Part shown: piece by piece, positions 22,701-32,561 of the stretch | Layout: every line of letters begins with the position of its first letter | Numbering within the stretch: the first letter of the stretch is position 1 | NCBI GenBank assembly: GCA_021029095.1 | Contig: JAJOHG010000105.1 | Coordinates: 30,897-94,896 of the forward strand | Origin: Phellopilus nigrolimitatus | Taxonomy: Eukaryota > Basidiomycota > Agaricomycetes > Hymenochaetales > Hymenochaetaceae | Direction: 5' to 3' | Length of the DNA: 64,000 nucleotides | Notes under the pieces: generated by a model | What the model was told of the DNA's origin: nothing | What the model saw: the letters and a program-made list of their open reading frames with translations, nothing else | Database searches by the model: none | Made by a program: the position numbers and the translations under genes

Positions 22701-24345
22701 ATGAAAATGTCTGTCAATTCTGTAAAAGGTCCGCCTAGCTTATTCACATGAAAAAAAGAGCTAACCTCTTTGTGCTTTATTGATTTCAGTTGCTGATGCT
22801 CCCCTTACCACGTCAAATCCTATGCAGTCTGTCGTCCAGCGCGAAGGAGCCTCTCCCGGCGCCGAAAAAGCTTTAGCCTTTCGGCCAAGCGAAGACAAGG
22901 CCTCGTACAGTCTGCTTCATTCGTTCAAGCCCTTAAAGGTCAAGAATATGCCTATCAACAGCAGGAATTGTGGGTTTCCTTTGGCGCGGATGGTTTCTCC
23001 GGACGTCCTATTCGAGATCCTCAGCTGGACTCTTCCGGAAGGCCCTGTCGATTCAAGGGATCTTGCGGAAAACAGAGTCGCCCCGAATAACTTTGCTGGT
23101 GTATGTTGCTTGTGGCGATATGTCGCTCTTTCGTCTAGAAGGCCATGGGCGACAATGAGACTCTCGCATTGCGAAATGATCCCATTTCCCTGGAACATTT
23201 TTGGTTCGAGTATACTCAAGTCTGAGGATGCACCGTTGACATTGGAGCTCAATGTCACGAAAGCTAACAAGCCGACCGCTGACAAGTTTATGGCACTTGT
23301 GACGTCCGACGATTACCGGAAAAGGTGCAAATCGGTTGTACTTCACGTCTCAGACTCGTGGTCCCGTAACCCGAGCCAACCGACTATTTGTGGAGCTTTG
23401 CTCGAGTTGAAAGATATGCCAATACTGGAAACTTTAAAACTAGACGCTCCCGATCTGTACGGCAAAATGGACGTTACTGGATTCCCTCGTCTGAAAGATA
23501 TCGTCGCTCCGTTCTCCCACAGCTTTGGTCTTTACTTCACGGATCATACCGCTCTTCTTCCGAATTTGACTACTGTCGATATAGTCAATTCTCCCTCTCC
23601 GCATCCCAGCGGATACTTGTCTGTGGCCGGATGTATGACGCTTCTGCGCATTGCTCCTGCACTAGAAACGTTTAAAACGGAGATCCACGAGGATTCGGAT
23701 GACTTCCTCACCAAGGTGTCCAATGATCCAAGAGTTATCTCATTTCGACTTGCTCACCTCTCTCTGTATTACTACGATGACAACGTACTTGCCTCACGCG
23801 CTCTGAAATTTGTATTGTGTCGGCTCGTGGTGCCGAAGCTCCAAACGCTACAAATTGGAACGGCCGACGGGTCTTCTCATTATGACCACCTCAAGGTTAC
23901 ATCGCTTCTGCGGAACTCTCAAGCGCAGGAGAGTCTCACTTGTATTCGATTTTGCACAATGAGTGCTGCAGAGATTAAAAAATGTCTTGCATTGGCACCA
24001 AATCTGACGACCCTTGAAATCGACATCGTCGACTCCTGGAGCGACTTGATGTACATCCTCACGTTTAGGCCAGATGCGACCGAACAACTGTGCCCGGGAC
24101 TGCATACTCTCACACTTTTCTACTTCAAGCTCGAAACGCGCGGAGACGAAGAAACTGCAATTACCATGATAGAATCAAGATGGAACGCTCCTACGGGTCG
24201 AAGGTCTCTGAAGAGGGTTAACTTTTTGAACTCATTCTCTGACTACGATACTTCAGACTACGATGTTATGGAAGATGAGAGAATTGTTCGCTGTATCGAA
24301 GAAGGACTTTCGATTTCGATTTACGATTGTTTTGGTGATTATTGA
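22701..24345 (+). CDS. F-box-like protein
   Basis: Two exons, 22701-22728 and 22790-24345, with a 61-bp GT-AG intron in phase. The tiny first exon encodes MKMSVNSVK (a second ATG lies at 22707), which splices onto VADAPLTTSNP. Length about 527 aa. The F-box-like part is LARMVSPDVLFEILSWTLP, followed by NNFAGVCCLWRYVALSSRRPWATMRL, the usual helix 2-3 of Agaricomycete F-box proteins. The rest contains LRR-like segments (MPILETLKLDAPDL, LPNLTTVDIVNS, ALAPNLTTLEIDIV). Probable SCF adaptor of unknown target. It lies inside the interval bounded by the inverted Crinkler-like copies, but shares no sequence with them. Confidence 0.78.
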
Positions 24346-24731
24346 TTGGGTATGCATAGGTGAATAATGAGTTTACGATGTCAGGAAGGTTTTTTCCCTC
24401 CCCTTTTTCCCTCTCTGAAACCAATAATGCTACAATTCTATCATGATCATTTGCCTTGAAACACGAATATGCATTATCTTCATGTCCCTCCTTGTCTTTA
24501 ATATTTTACGACCTGCGAACCATGAATTTTGAATGCGCCAACGTACACATCGAAGACCTCTCCGACGAATAATAGTAATACTCGCTGGTAAATGCATCTC
24601 TTCAGGGCCGGTCAGATAGCTGGTCACGTGCCGTATCACATGTTCTCGCGTCCGGTCTCGTAGACTCGCGTGTCGGGCGGAACATATCATAACCCCTCTC
24701 TCCACTCCTCCACCACCTCCTCAGCACACCA
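24346..24731. other. Intergenic with ALDH7 promoter
   Basis: No gene seen; pyrimidine-rich leader (CTCCTCCACCACCTCCTCAG) just before the ALDH7 start. Confidence 0.4.
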
Positions 24732-26844
24732 ATGCTCTCCCGGGTCTCCAGACGCGCACTCACTCAGAACGCTCGCCACACGTCCTCCCGGGTGTGCGCT
24801 CGTGTGCTTTCCAGCCGCGCCTCCGCGGTCCTCTCCGCACTCGACCTCCCGACCACCGGCGCGAGCGGAGCGGAGCTTCCTGGCGTGTACGACGGCCGCT
24901 GGGCGGGATCAGGCGATCTGCTCGAGAGCGTGTGCCCCGCCACGGGCGAAGTTCTCGCGCGCGTGCGCTCCGTGCGTCCGATCACCTTTTAGAAGACGCA
25001 TATGACTGAGGCGCGCGACCCCAGGCCAGCCAGAAGGAGACACAGGATGCGGTCGCACGTGCGCGCGAAGCGTATCTGCATTTTCGCCAGGTGCCCGCGC
25101 CACGTCGTGGCGATATTTTGCGCCAAATCCGCGAGGCGCTCGCCGCCCAGGTTCGTCCGTCTTCCACTACTTTACCCCGTCGGTATAACCTCTGATGACG
25201 CAAGCATGTAAGTAGCGCGACGCGCTCGGCGCACTCGTCTCGCTCGAGATGGGCAAGATTCGCACGGAGGGCGAGGGCGAGGTGCAGGAGTTCGTAGATA
25301 TCGTGCGTCCGTCAGCTTCTCTCTACTATGCGCTTTACTTATTGAAGAGCACGTTCTTTAGTGTGACTACGCTGTCGGTCTGTCGCGCATGATGAACGGC
25401 AACGTTGTCAGCTCTGAGCGACCGGGACATACCATCCTCGAAGGTACGTCCGGTGCCCTTTTTCTATTTTAGGTAGATAATTAACGGAACTCGTCAGTCC
25501 CCAACCCGCTCGGTGTTGTTGCAGTCCTCTCCGCGTTCAACTTCCCCGTCGCTGTCTACGGCTGGTACCCCCCTTTCCTTTTTTCAGCATTATTGCCAAT
25601 TAATCCCATCGCAGGAACCTCGCGCTTTCCCTCGCCGCAGGCAACGCAACGCTCTGGAAGCCGGCGCCGTCGACGCCACTCTGCGCTATCGCCGTCACGC
25701 AGATCGTCTCCCGCGTGTTGGAACGGAACAGCATCCCCGGCGCCGTCGCGGGCCTTGTCACCGGCGCGCAGGTCCCCGGTGCTGAGCTTGCCGCTAGTCC
25801 CGGCGTTGATATGGTGAGTTTTACGGGTAGCGAAAATACGGGACGGAAGGTCGCTGGCACCGTTCAGGCGCGCTTTGGGAAGGTCCTCCTCGAGCTTGGG
25901 GGGAACAACGGTCGGTTTTTCCCTCTTCCCCTTTCTTACCTCCTTGCTGAAACTCATGCTTTAGCATCCATCGTGATGCCCGACGCGGACCTTGTGCTCG
26001 CGGTTCCCGCGGTCTTCTTCGGAGCTGTCGGCACCGCGGGCCAGCGCTGCACCTCCACACGGCGGCTCTACCTGCACCGTTCCATCGCGCCGCTTTTCCT
26101 CGAGCGGCTCACGGCGCTCTACCAGCGCGCCGCGCGCCCCGGCGACCCCCTCGCGCACGGGACGCTTCTCGGGCCTCTGCACTCGCTCCAAGGCCGCGCC
26201 GGCTTCGAGAACGCCCTCGCCGGGCTGCGCGGGTCCGGAGCGGAGGTCCTCGCGGGCGGCGGGGACGCCGCTGCGGAGCTCGAGGGCGCACTCAAGCACG
26301 GCCACTTTGTGCACCCCGTGCTTGCGCAGCCCGCGTCGCCGGACCCCACGGCAGAAACGGCCGCGGGGCGCCTGTGGCGCGTGGAGGTGTTCGCGCCGGT
26401 GCTGCAGGTGGGCGTGTTTGATGATTTGGAGGAGGCGATCGCGTGGAACAACGCGGTGCCGCAGGGCCTGTCGAGCAGTCTGTGGACGCGCGACGTGCGG
26501 GCTGTGGGGCGCTGGCTTGGGCCGGCGGGGTCGGATGCGGGGATTGTCAATGTAAGTTCCTCTTTTATTTTATTTTATCTAAAGAAAAGAGGAGGGGCTG
26601 ATTGGGGGTACATAGGTGAACGTCGGCACGAGCGGCGCGGAGATCGGCGCGGCCTTCGGGGGAAACAAAGTGCGCCTCTCTCCTCTCTTTCTCTATATAT
26701 TAGACTGACGACGCGTGGCAGAGTACGGGCTGGGGCCGCGAGTCGGGCGGCGATGCGTGGCGGCAGTACGTGCGCTGGAGTGCGTGCACGGTCAACTTCT
26801 CGGATGCGGCGCCGCTTGCGCAGGGCGTGCGGTTCGAGGCATGA
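24732..26844 (+). CDS. ALDH7: ALDH7-family aldehyde dehydrogenase (antiquitin-like), probably mitochondrial
   Basis: Nine exons in phase: 24732-24971, 25025-25150, 25216-25302, 25362-25443, 25498-25564, 25615-25910, 25965-26551, 26616-26669, 26722-26844; 553 aa. The sequence reads [48 protein letters not shown] and [10 protein letters not shown], diagnostic for the ALDH7 (alpha-aminoadipic semialdehyde dehydrogenase) group. The general-base Glu is in LELGGNNA and the catalytic Cys in [16 protein letters not shown]. The C-terminus has [17 protein letters not shown] and [13 protein letters not shown]. The first 40 residues are Arg/Ser/Ala-rich and lack acidic residues ([20 protein letters not shown]), suggesting a mitochondrial presequence. 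It oxidises aldehydes using NAD(P)+; precise substrate is inferred. It ends only 114 bp from the convergent Crinkler-like copy 2. Confidence 0.9.
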
Positions 26845-26958
26845 CGCTGCCATGCCGTGCGGCGCGACGAGAGCATGCAGGGGGTGGCACATGAACATCC
26901 ATATGTATATAATATAATGTAATATATATTTGGTACGAGTGGTCGCCAGCGCTGTCGA

Positions 26959-28908
26959 TCACGTACAATAACGACTCCACAGCTCGTCGATGAGCTCCAG
27001 TCGTGCCTCGTCGTGCGCGCGCAGGATGGGCCCGCCGGGCACCGAGCCCGCGGGCCAGTATATGTCCATGTCGTTGCGGTTGTGCGGGTAGCGCGCGACG
27101 CCCTCCGGGCCGGCCCAGTCGAAGTCGATCAGCAGCGCGCGCGCGCGGCCCGCCCCCTCGCCCGCTCCCTCTTCCACCCCCACCTGCGTCTCCGTTGGAG
27201 GCTCCAGCACCTCGATGAGTACGTTCTCGAGGAACAGGTCGCCGTGCACGCGGCCCGCGGCGTGCAGCAACGCGACGGCTGCGCGAACGTCCGCACGGAG
27301 CGCGGGCATGGCCGCGCGTGGCGCGTCGCGGTAGTTGACGGCGGTGATACGCGCCATGACGACCATGCGCCACTCCGCGGGCGCGCCGGGCGCGTTGGGC
27401 GGGTCCGCGTAATAAAGGCGCGGCGCGCGCCCCGCGGCGGCGAGCAGCGCGTGCGCCTCGGCATCGTAGCGCTTCGTGAACTTGACGACGAGCGGCTCGT
27501 GCGTGTGCGCCATGGTTGCGAACCACATCAGTTTCTCAGAGTGTTCGTCGTCGACGACGGGGCGCTCGTACGCGAACTCGACGCGCGTGTCGCCGGCGGC
27601 CCAGCTGGTGCGGTAGGGGAAGATGGGCGGGTCCGCGGGCGCGCTGGGGAGCGCGGCGTAGTGCGCGGTGAGGCGCAGGTGCGCGTTGCGCAGCGCCTGC
27701 AGGGTCCGCGCGAGGAGCGCGATGCGCGCGCCAGCGTCCTCGGGGCGCTCGAGGCAGAGCACGAGGTCTGTGAGCGGCTCGACGGCGGGCCCGCGCGCGG
27801 CGAACACGCCGCCGAGCACGCAGAGGTACGGCCCCGCGAGCGCGACGAGTAGCAGCGGGCAGCACGAGCGCTGCCGCGCGTGCGCGAACTGCCGGAGGGA
27901 CGGGGTCAGGGCCCGGGGCTGTGTGTGAGGGGAGGAGGGGGGCGGCGACGCACCGCCGGGGATGTGACGCTCTCGGCGTAGCGCGCGGCGACGCGCAGGA
28001 GCGGGTCGCCGTCGCCCGATCCGAGCTCGTTCGCGAGGTCCGCGATGAGCACGGGCATGCGGAAGCCGAGCGCGTCGTCGTCGCAGACCTCGGGCGGGCC
28101 GACGGCGGGGGCGGTGTCGCCGCGCCACGCGAACGCGAACTCGAAGCGCGTGAGGGCGGTGAGGGCGGGGAACACCTGGCGCGCGCGCGCGTCCGCCGTG
28201 CGCCACGGCTCGCTGGCGGCGCGCATGAAGGTGAAGAGCGCGGGGAGGTCGATGGCGGGCGTCGGGAGGAGCGGGTCGGCGGCCTCGCGCAGGAAGGACG
28301 CGAAGGCCGGGTGGAAGAGCGCGATGGGCGCGCCGCGCGCGCTCGGGGGGCGGAGGTCCGCGAGCGCGCTGGGCACGTCGGCGCGGGAGCGGCGCGCGGC
28401 GTCCGTCGCGTCAAGCTCGCTGTAGCGCGCCGTCGCGTCGGCGCGGGCGCGCAGGGCGCGGCGGAGGTAGGATGTGCGCGGGCTGGGGGGCGGCGGGGAG
28501 GGCCAGCGGACTGGAGGGCGGCGTGAGCTTCGCGGAGAAGGCGGTGTACGTGTACGCACAGAGTCGGATTTCTCTTGCCTCTGCAACTAGAATGATTTTG
28601 TCAGCGGCGAGGTCGGTGGAGGACCAGTGGTCGCCGATGTCGTGGAGAATGCTCAACGAGCTGCGGGGCTCGGATGTGAAGGAATCTACGAGCGCAGCGG
28701 CTGCGTCTGCATCTTCCGTTGTGGGGATGTCTGCGCGATACAGGCCGAGAATGGCGACTGCCTTCTGTATCGTTTCTTCGATTTCGCGTTGAACCTGGGC
28801 CTGGACAATGTACAGCCGCGAAGTCAGAGATACAGGTACTTGGATTAAATGTCGAGGATCTGTAGGGACTCCTTCCAATTTGACTGCGCAGAGGAGACCG
28901 AAAGACAT
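26959..28908 (-). CDS. Crinkler-like protein copy 2 (divergent paralogue)
   Basis: Three exons in phase: 28908-28560, 28510-27954, 27888-26959; 611 aa. Exon 1 is 349 nt, the same length as in copy 1, and encodes the header: LLCAVKLEGVPTDPRHLIQV, ILGLYRADIPTTEDADA and ADKIILVAEAREI. The header is the clearest match to the Crinkler LWKVxIP pattern. The middle has MPVLIADLANELGSGDGDP and RSCCPLLLVALAGPYLCVLG; the acidic/basic pair expected of a nuclease ExK motif is missing (ADLAN). The kinase-like end has PLVVKFTKRYDAEAHALLA, RVHGDLFLENVLIE and LLIDFDWAGPEG, so catalytic Asp, Asn and metal Asp are kept. A Glu/Gly-rich insertion lies between the last two motifs. Base composition is extremely GC-rich. 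No stop codons. Confidence 0.78.
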
Positions 28909-29647
28909 GGTGGGCAATGTGTTTCAAGTGGCTATATGCACTTTTTAAAAGGAGTGGTTATTACGTAAGAGTGCACTTACCGGCCCTGAAGTGCGTGCTT
29001 ATACGCTTACATTTGTTCCAGATGAGTTGGAATAAAGGTACGCAGGGCTCGACGCGCAAGACGCTGCGAGCTGCGAGCGGTGCGCGTCCGTTTCCTATTT
29101 TATATTGGCTTTTTCTTGTCTAGGTCGCTCGGCTGAGGAGATTGGTGTCAGTGCGGATGTGGATGTGGGTGTGGGTGTGGGTGTAGATGAGAAAATATTG
29201 TACATGTATGTATCCATTGCGGAATAAGAGAATTTTTCGAGTCGCATGACGCCCGTGCGGCGGGTTTGTCGCGCCACGCTTGAAGAGCGCGCGGCGGCGG
29301 GGCGGCGTCGATGCCTTCACGGCATTAAAACAATAGATGCAAGTTTTCTCCGCATGCAAATGATGTACAAACTCCTCCCTCGATATGGAAACTATCGGAA
29401 TTTCATGACTGACATATGTAGTGGTATATAGGCTGTATAAATTTGGTAGATAATAATGTATGACTGCACGTCGTTCCTGCTGAGATTGCAGGCCCGACGG
29501 CTGCCTGGCGGATTATACACAAAATGCTCTATTGATAGACAGCCTCAACACGAAATGGATCGAGAATATGTAGGAAATGTTGTGTGGAATGTCGAGAACA
29601 GGAATATCGCGGATCATGTTTGAGGTGAAGTACATGTGCACATATGG
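28909..29647. repeat. Shared upstream region of copy 2 and 3' flank of copy 3
   Basis: The stretch 28909-29235 is shared with 31574-32000 (both lie just upstream of minus-strand Crinkler-like genes) and with the left arm. Landmarks: GGCCCTGAAG, AGCTGGAATA-like boxes, GGTCGCTCGG, a GGATGTGGATGTGGGTGTGG run and CCATTGCGGAATAAGAGA. The rest (29236-29647) is the 3' flank of copy 3, similar in reverse to 21734-22070. Confidence 0.65.
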
Positions 29648-31573
29648 TCAAATAAACAATTCGGCAAGCATTTCGAGCCATACCCTATCGTGGCTGCTTT
29701 GGATAATATCCCCCGGCTTCGATCCTGCCGGCCAATCTATGGTAAGGTCATTTCTGCCGTATGGATATCTCGCCACGCCTTCCTTGCCGCTCCAATCGAA
29801 GTCAACTAGCATCGCTCGAGGACGATCACGGTCCGTCTCAAGCTTTTGAATGACGATATCTTCCCGGCGCAAGTCGCCGAATACACGACCATCGCCATGA
29901 AGCATCTTAATGGCTGCGTCGACGTCCGCATACAGCGCTCGCTTGACCTTCGGCGTCATGTGCTCGAGCTCGACGGTGGTTATGCGCTGCATGACGACCA
30001 TCCGCCACGCGTTTGAGGCGGAGGGCGGGTCGGCGTGGAGCAGGCGCGGCGCGTGCCCGGCGGCGGCGAGGAGCGCGTGCGCGTCGGCGTCGTAGCGCTT
30101 CGCGAATTTGACGACAATGAGTTCGTCTTTCCCCCCATGCAGCGTGGCGAACCAGAGCAGCTTGTGCGGTGCAACGGGTCTGTCGTAGGAGAACGTGGAG
30201 AGCGCGCCGCCGTCGGCCGTCCAGCTGTCGCGGTAGGGGAAGATGGGCGTCCTTGCGGGCGGAGGCGCGGCTTGCACGGCCGCGTAGTACGCGTCGAGGT
30301 GCGCGTGCGCGTTGCGCAGCGCCTGCATCAGGCGTGCGAGCAGCCCCGTGTGCGCGCCGGCGTCCTCCGGGCGGTTCACGCAGAGGATGAGGTCGGTGAG
30401 CGGCTCGACGACGACCTTGTCGGCGTACACGGCGCCGAGCACGCAGAGGTGCGCGCCGGCGAGGACGAGTAGAATGACGGGACAGCACGACGTTTTCACG
30501 ACGTCCTCAAACTGCCAACAACGAGTCAGCCTAGAGAAAAAACAGGAAAGCGCAAAGTTTGTTGATGGCAGCTTGCCGTGTCGTCCACGATACATTTACC
30601 ATAGCTGGCTGCGGCGTGCAGCGTCGCGTCGCCGTCCGCGCCGAGCTCGTTGCGCATCTCTACGATGATGCTTGCAACGTGACTGGAAGTACGGGCCATG
30701 CGCGTGGGGCTCGTATTATTTCCCAGAGTAATTTTCGTGAAACGAAGGCCGATGAGCCGCTTGAGGAGGGGACGCACCGCCTCCCAACGCGCTTCCTGCG
30801 TTCTGTAGAACGCCGCCGAGGCGCGCATGAACTCGAAGAGCGCCGCGAAGTTGATGGATGGCACAGCTAGCTCCGGATCATTGAGGTCTCGGAGGAACGC
30901 GCCGAAGACGGGGTGGAAGAGCGACACGGGCGCGCCGCGCGCGTCGGCGGGGCGCAGGTTGTGGAAGAGGTTCTTCTCGGAGCCCTGGTTGAGCTTCCGG
31001 AACGCGCGGGGGTGCGCGAGCGAGGACGGCGTGTCCATCGAGGTGTAGCATGCGGCGGCGAGGGCGCGCATGTCTAGGGTCTCCTGGAAGTAGTCTGTGG
31101 GAGAGCTGGCGGCAGCGGGTTCGGGCGCCCGGGCCAAGGCTTTCGGGTGAGCGTGTGCATGTGCGTCGAGAGGAGGGAAGGCGTCGTAAAGTGGTGGGAT
31201 TTGAAGAAAGGATGGTGTACGCACTGTCCCGGATTCCTCTTGCCTCTGCAATTAGATGGACTCTGCGAGCGGCGAGGTCAGCGGCGGACCAGTGGTCGCT
31301 AATTTCGGTAAGAAGATCCAACAAATTGTGTGGCTCGGATGTGAAGTCGTCCACGAGAGCAGCAGCTGCATGTGAATCTCACGGTACCACAATGTCTGCG
31401 TGATACATGCCGGCGAAGAAGACCATCTTTTGCGTTATTCCCTGGATTGGGCCTAGAAGCTGGCCCCGGACAGTGCTCAGCGTCGAAGTCAGAGATACAG
31501 GCACTGGAATGAGATGTTCAGGAACGGTAGGGGCTCCTGCGAATTTGACCGCGCAGAGGAGAACGAAAGACAT
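29090..31573 (-). repeat. Right arm of the large inverted duplication
   Basis: Reverse copy of about 19798-22250, containing the pseudogene copy 3. The arms are separated by about 7 kb that carries the F-box, ALDH7 and copy 2 genes. Confidence 0.7.
29648..31573 (-). pseudogene. Crinkler-like copy 3, decaying paralogue of copy 1
   Basis: The exon layout is that of copy 1 (start at 31571-31573, last stop at 29648-29650) and protein blocks match copy 1 closely, for example SLAHPRAFRKLNQGSEKNLF and WTADGGALSTFSYDRPVAP. Three lesions or changes are visible. An in-frame TGA at 31379-31381 cuts the header after about 64 residues, where copy 1 has a Glu codon. The donor of intron 2 is GC (30576-30575) where copy 1 has GT; GC-AG introns can work but are rare. 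The kinase catalytic-loop Asn is Asp (GDLRREDIVI, codon at 29858-29860). Reading frames after the stop remain open, so inactivation is recent or a shorter product starts downstream. The remaining residues VVKFAKRYD and VDFDWSG are intact. Confidence 0.75.
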
Positions 31574-32203
31574 GGTGGCTGTATGCAAGGAGTGTACTAT
31601 TACGTATGTACGTGTGATTGCCGGCCCTGAAGAGGGTGCTTACGCTTAGACTTGTTCCGATTGCTTGCCTCTGCCACTCCAGGTGAGCTGGAATACAGTA
31701 AACGCGCACGCAGACCTCTGTCGTGCTCGCCGTCGCACGTCCGGCGCTGTGTCCAGGGTGAGCTGTGCGCTGTGCGCTGTGTGCTGTGTCGGATAGGCGA
31801 GCGCCGCGTTGCCCCCACTGCCCCGAGAAGGTGCGTGCCCGTCCCTTATTTCCTATTGGCCGGACTCGACGCTCTTGTTCTCGTCCAGGTCGCTCGGGTG
31901 GACAGGCTGTGGGGATGTGGGGCTGGGTCTGGATGTGGATGTGGATGTAGACAGGAGAGAAAAAGATAGTATGTATGTCCATTGCGGAATAAGAGATCCG
32001 TCCTGTAAATGAGTGAATATTTTCATGTCGTCGTCGACGGCGAGGACGAGGACGACGGACAAAGCTGAGTTGTGTGTTTGGTGACACGTTTGGCTGGCAC
32101 GCTCTGTTTTGGCTGGCACGCTCGTCGTGACTGCCACCATCCATCATCCCACTCGACCCGTCCCTCTTCCTCTCCCACCAACATCAACAGAGTCAAAGAC
32201 CCG

Positions 32204-32234
<31 letters not shown>

Positions 32235-32561
32235 GAGAGCCTCTTTCTCTCTCGCCGCTGTCGCCGTCGTCGTCGTATACCTCGCCGTCGAGTCATCAAC
32301 GAGAGCGGTCCGCCTGAAAAGGCGTGTCACGGCGACGACCCCCCCGTCCTTTTTCTCTTTTTCATCCCTCGCCTCTCCACCTCTCCTCGTCGTCGCCGTC
32401 ATCATCAAACCACACCCACCAAGAAAAAACAAGCGTCCAAACCGTGGCGCGTGCCGCCGTCGCACCCGCACCCGCACCCACACCCACCATCACCCAGCGC
32501 TGAAAACCGTGTGCTCGCCACCCACCCTCACCCATCCTCACCCAGCACGAGCGACACGATG
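31574..32561. other. Divergent region between copy 3 and SET1
   Basis: The left part (31574-32010) is the Crinkler upstream repeat. The right part is the SET1 5' leader: it holds a GTC/CGT trinucleotide run at about 32206-32236 and CT-rich tracts. The SET1 reading frame stays open upstream to about 32109 but has no ATG before 32562. Confidence 0.5.

Noticed and set aside
27013..28526. Plus-strand frames of 200-280 codons over Crinkler-like copy 2
   Set aside because: Antisense shadows in GC-rich coding DNA; Arg/Val/Glu-biased composition without motifs.
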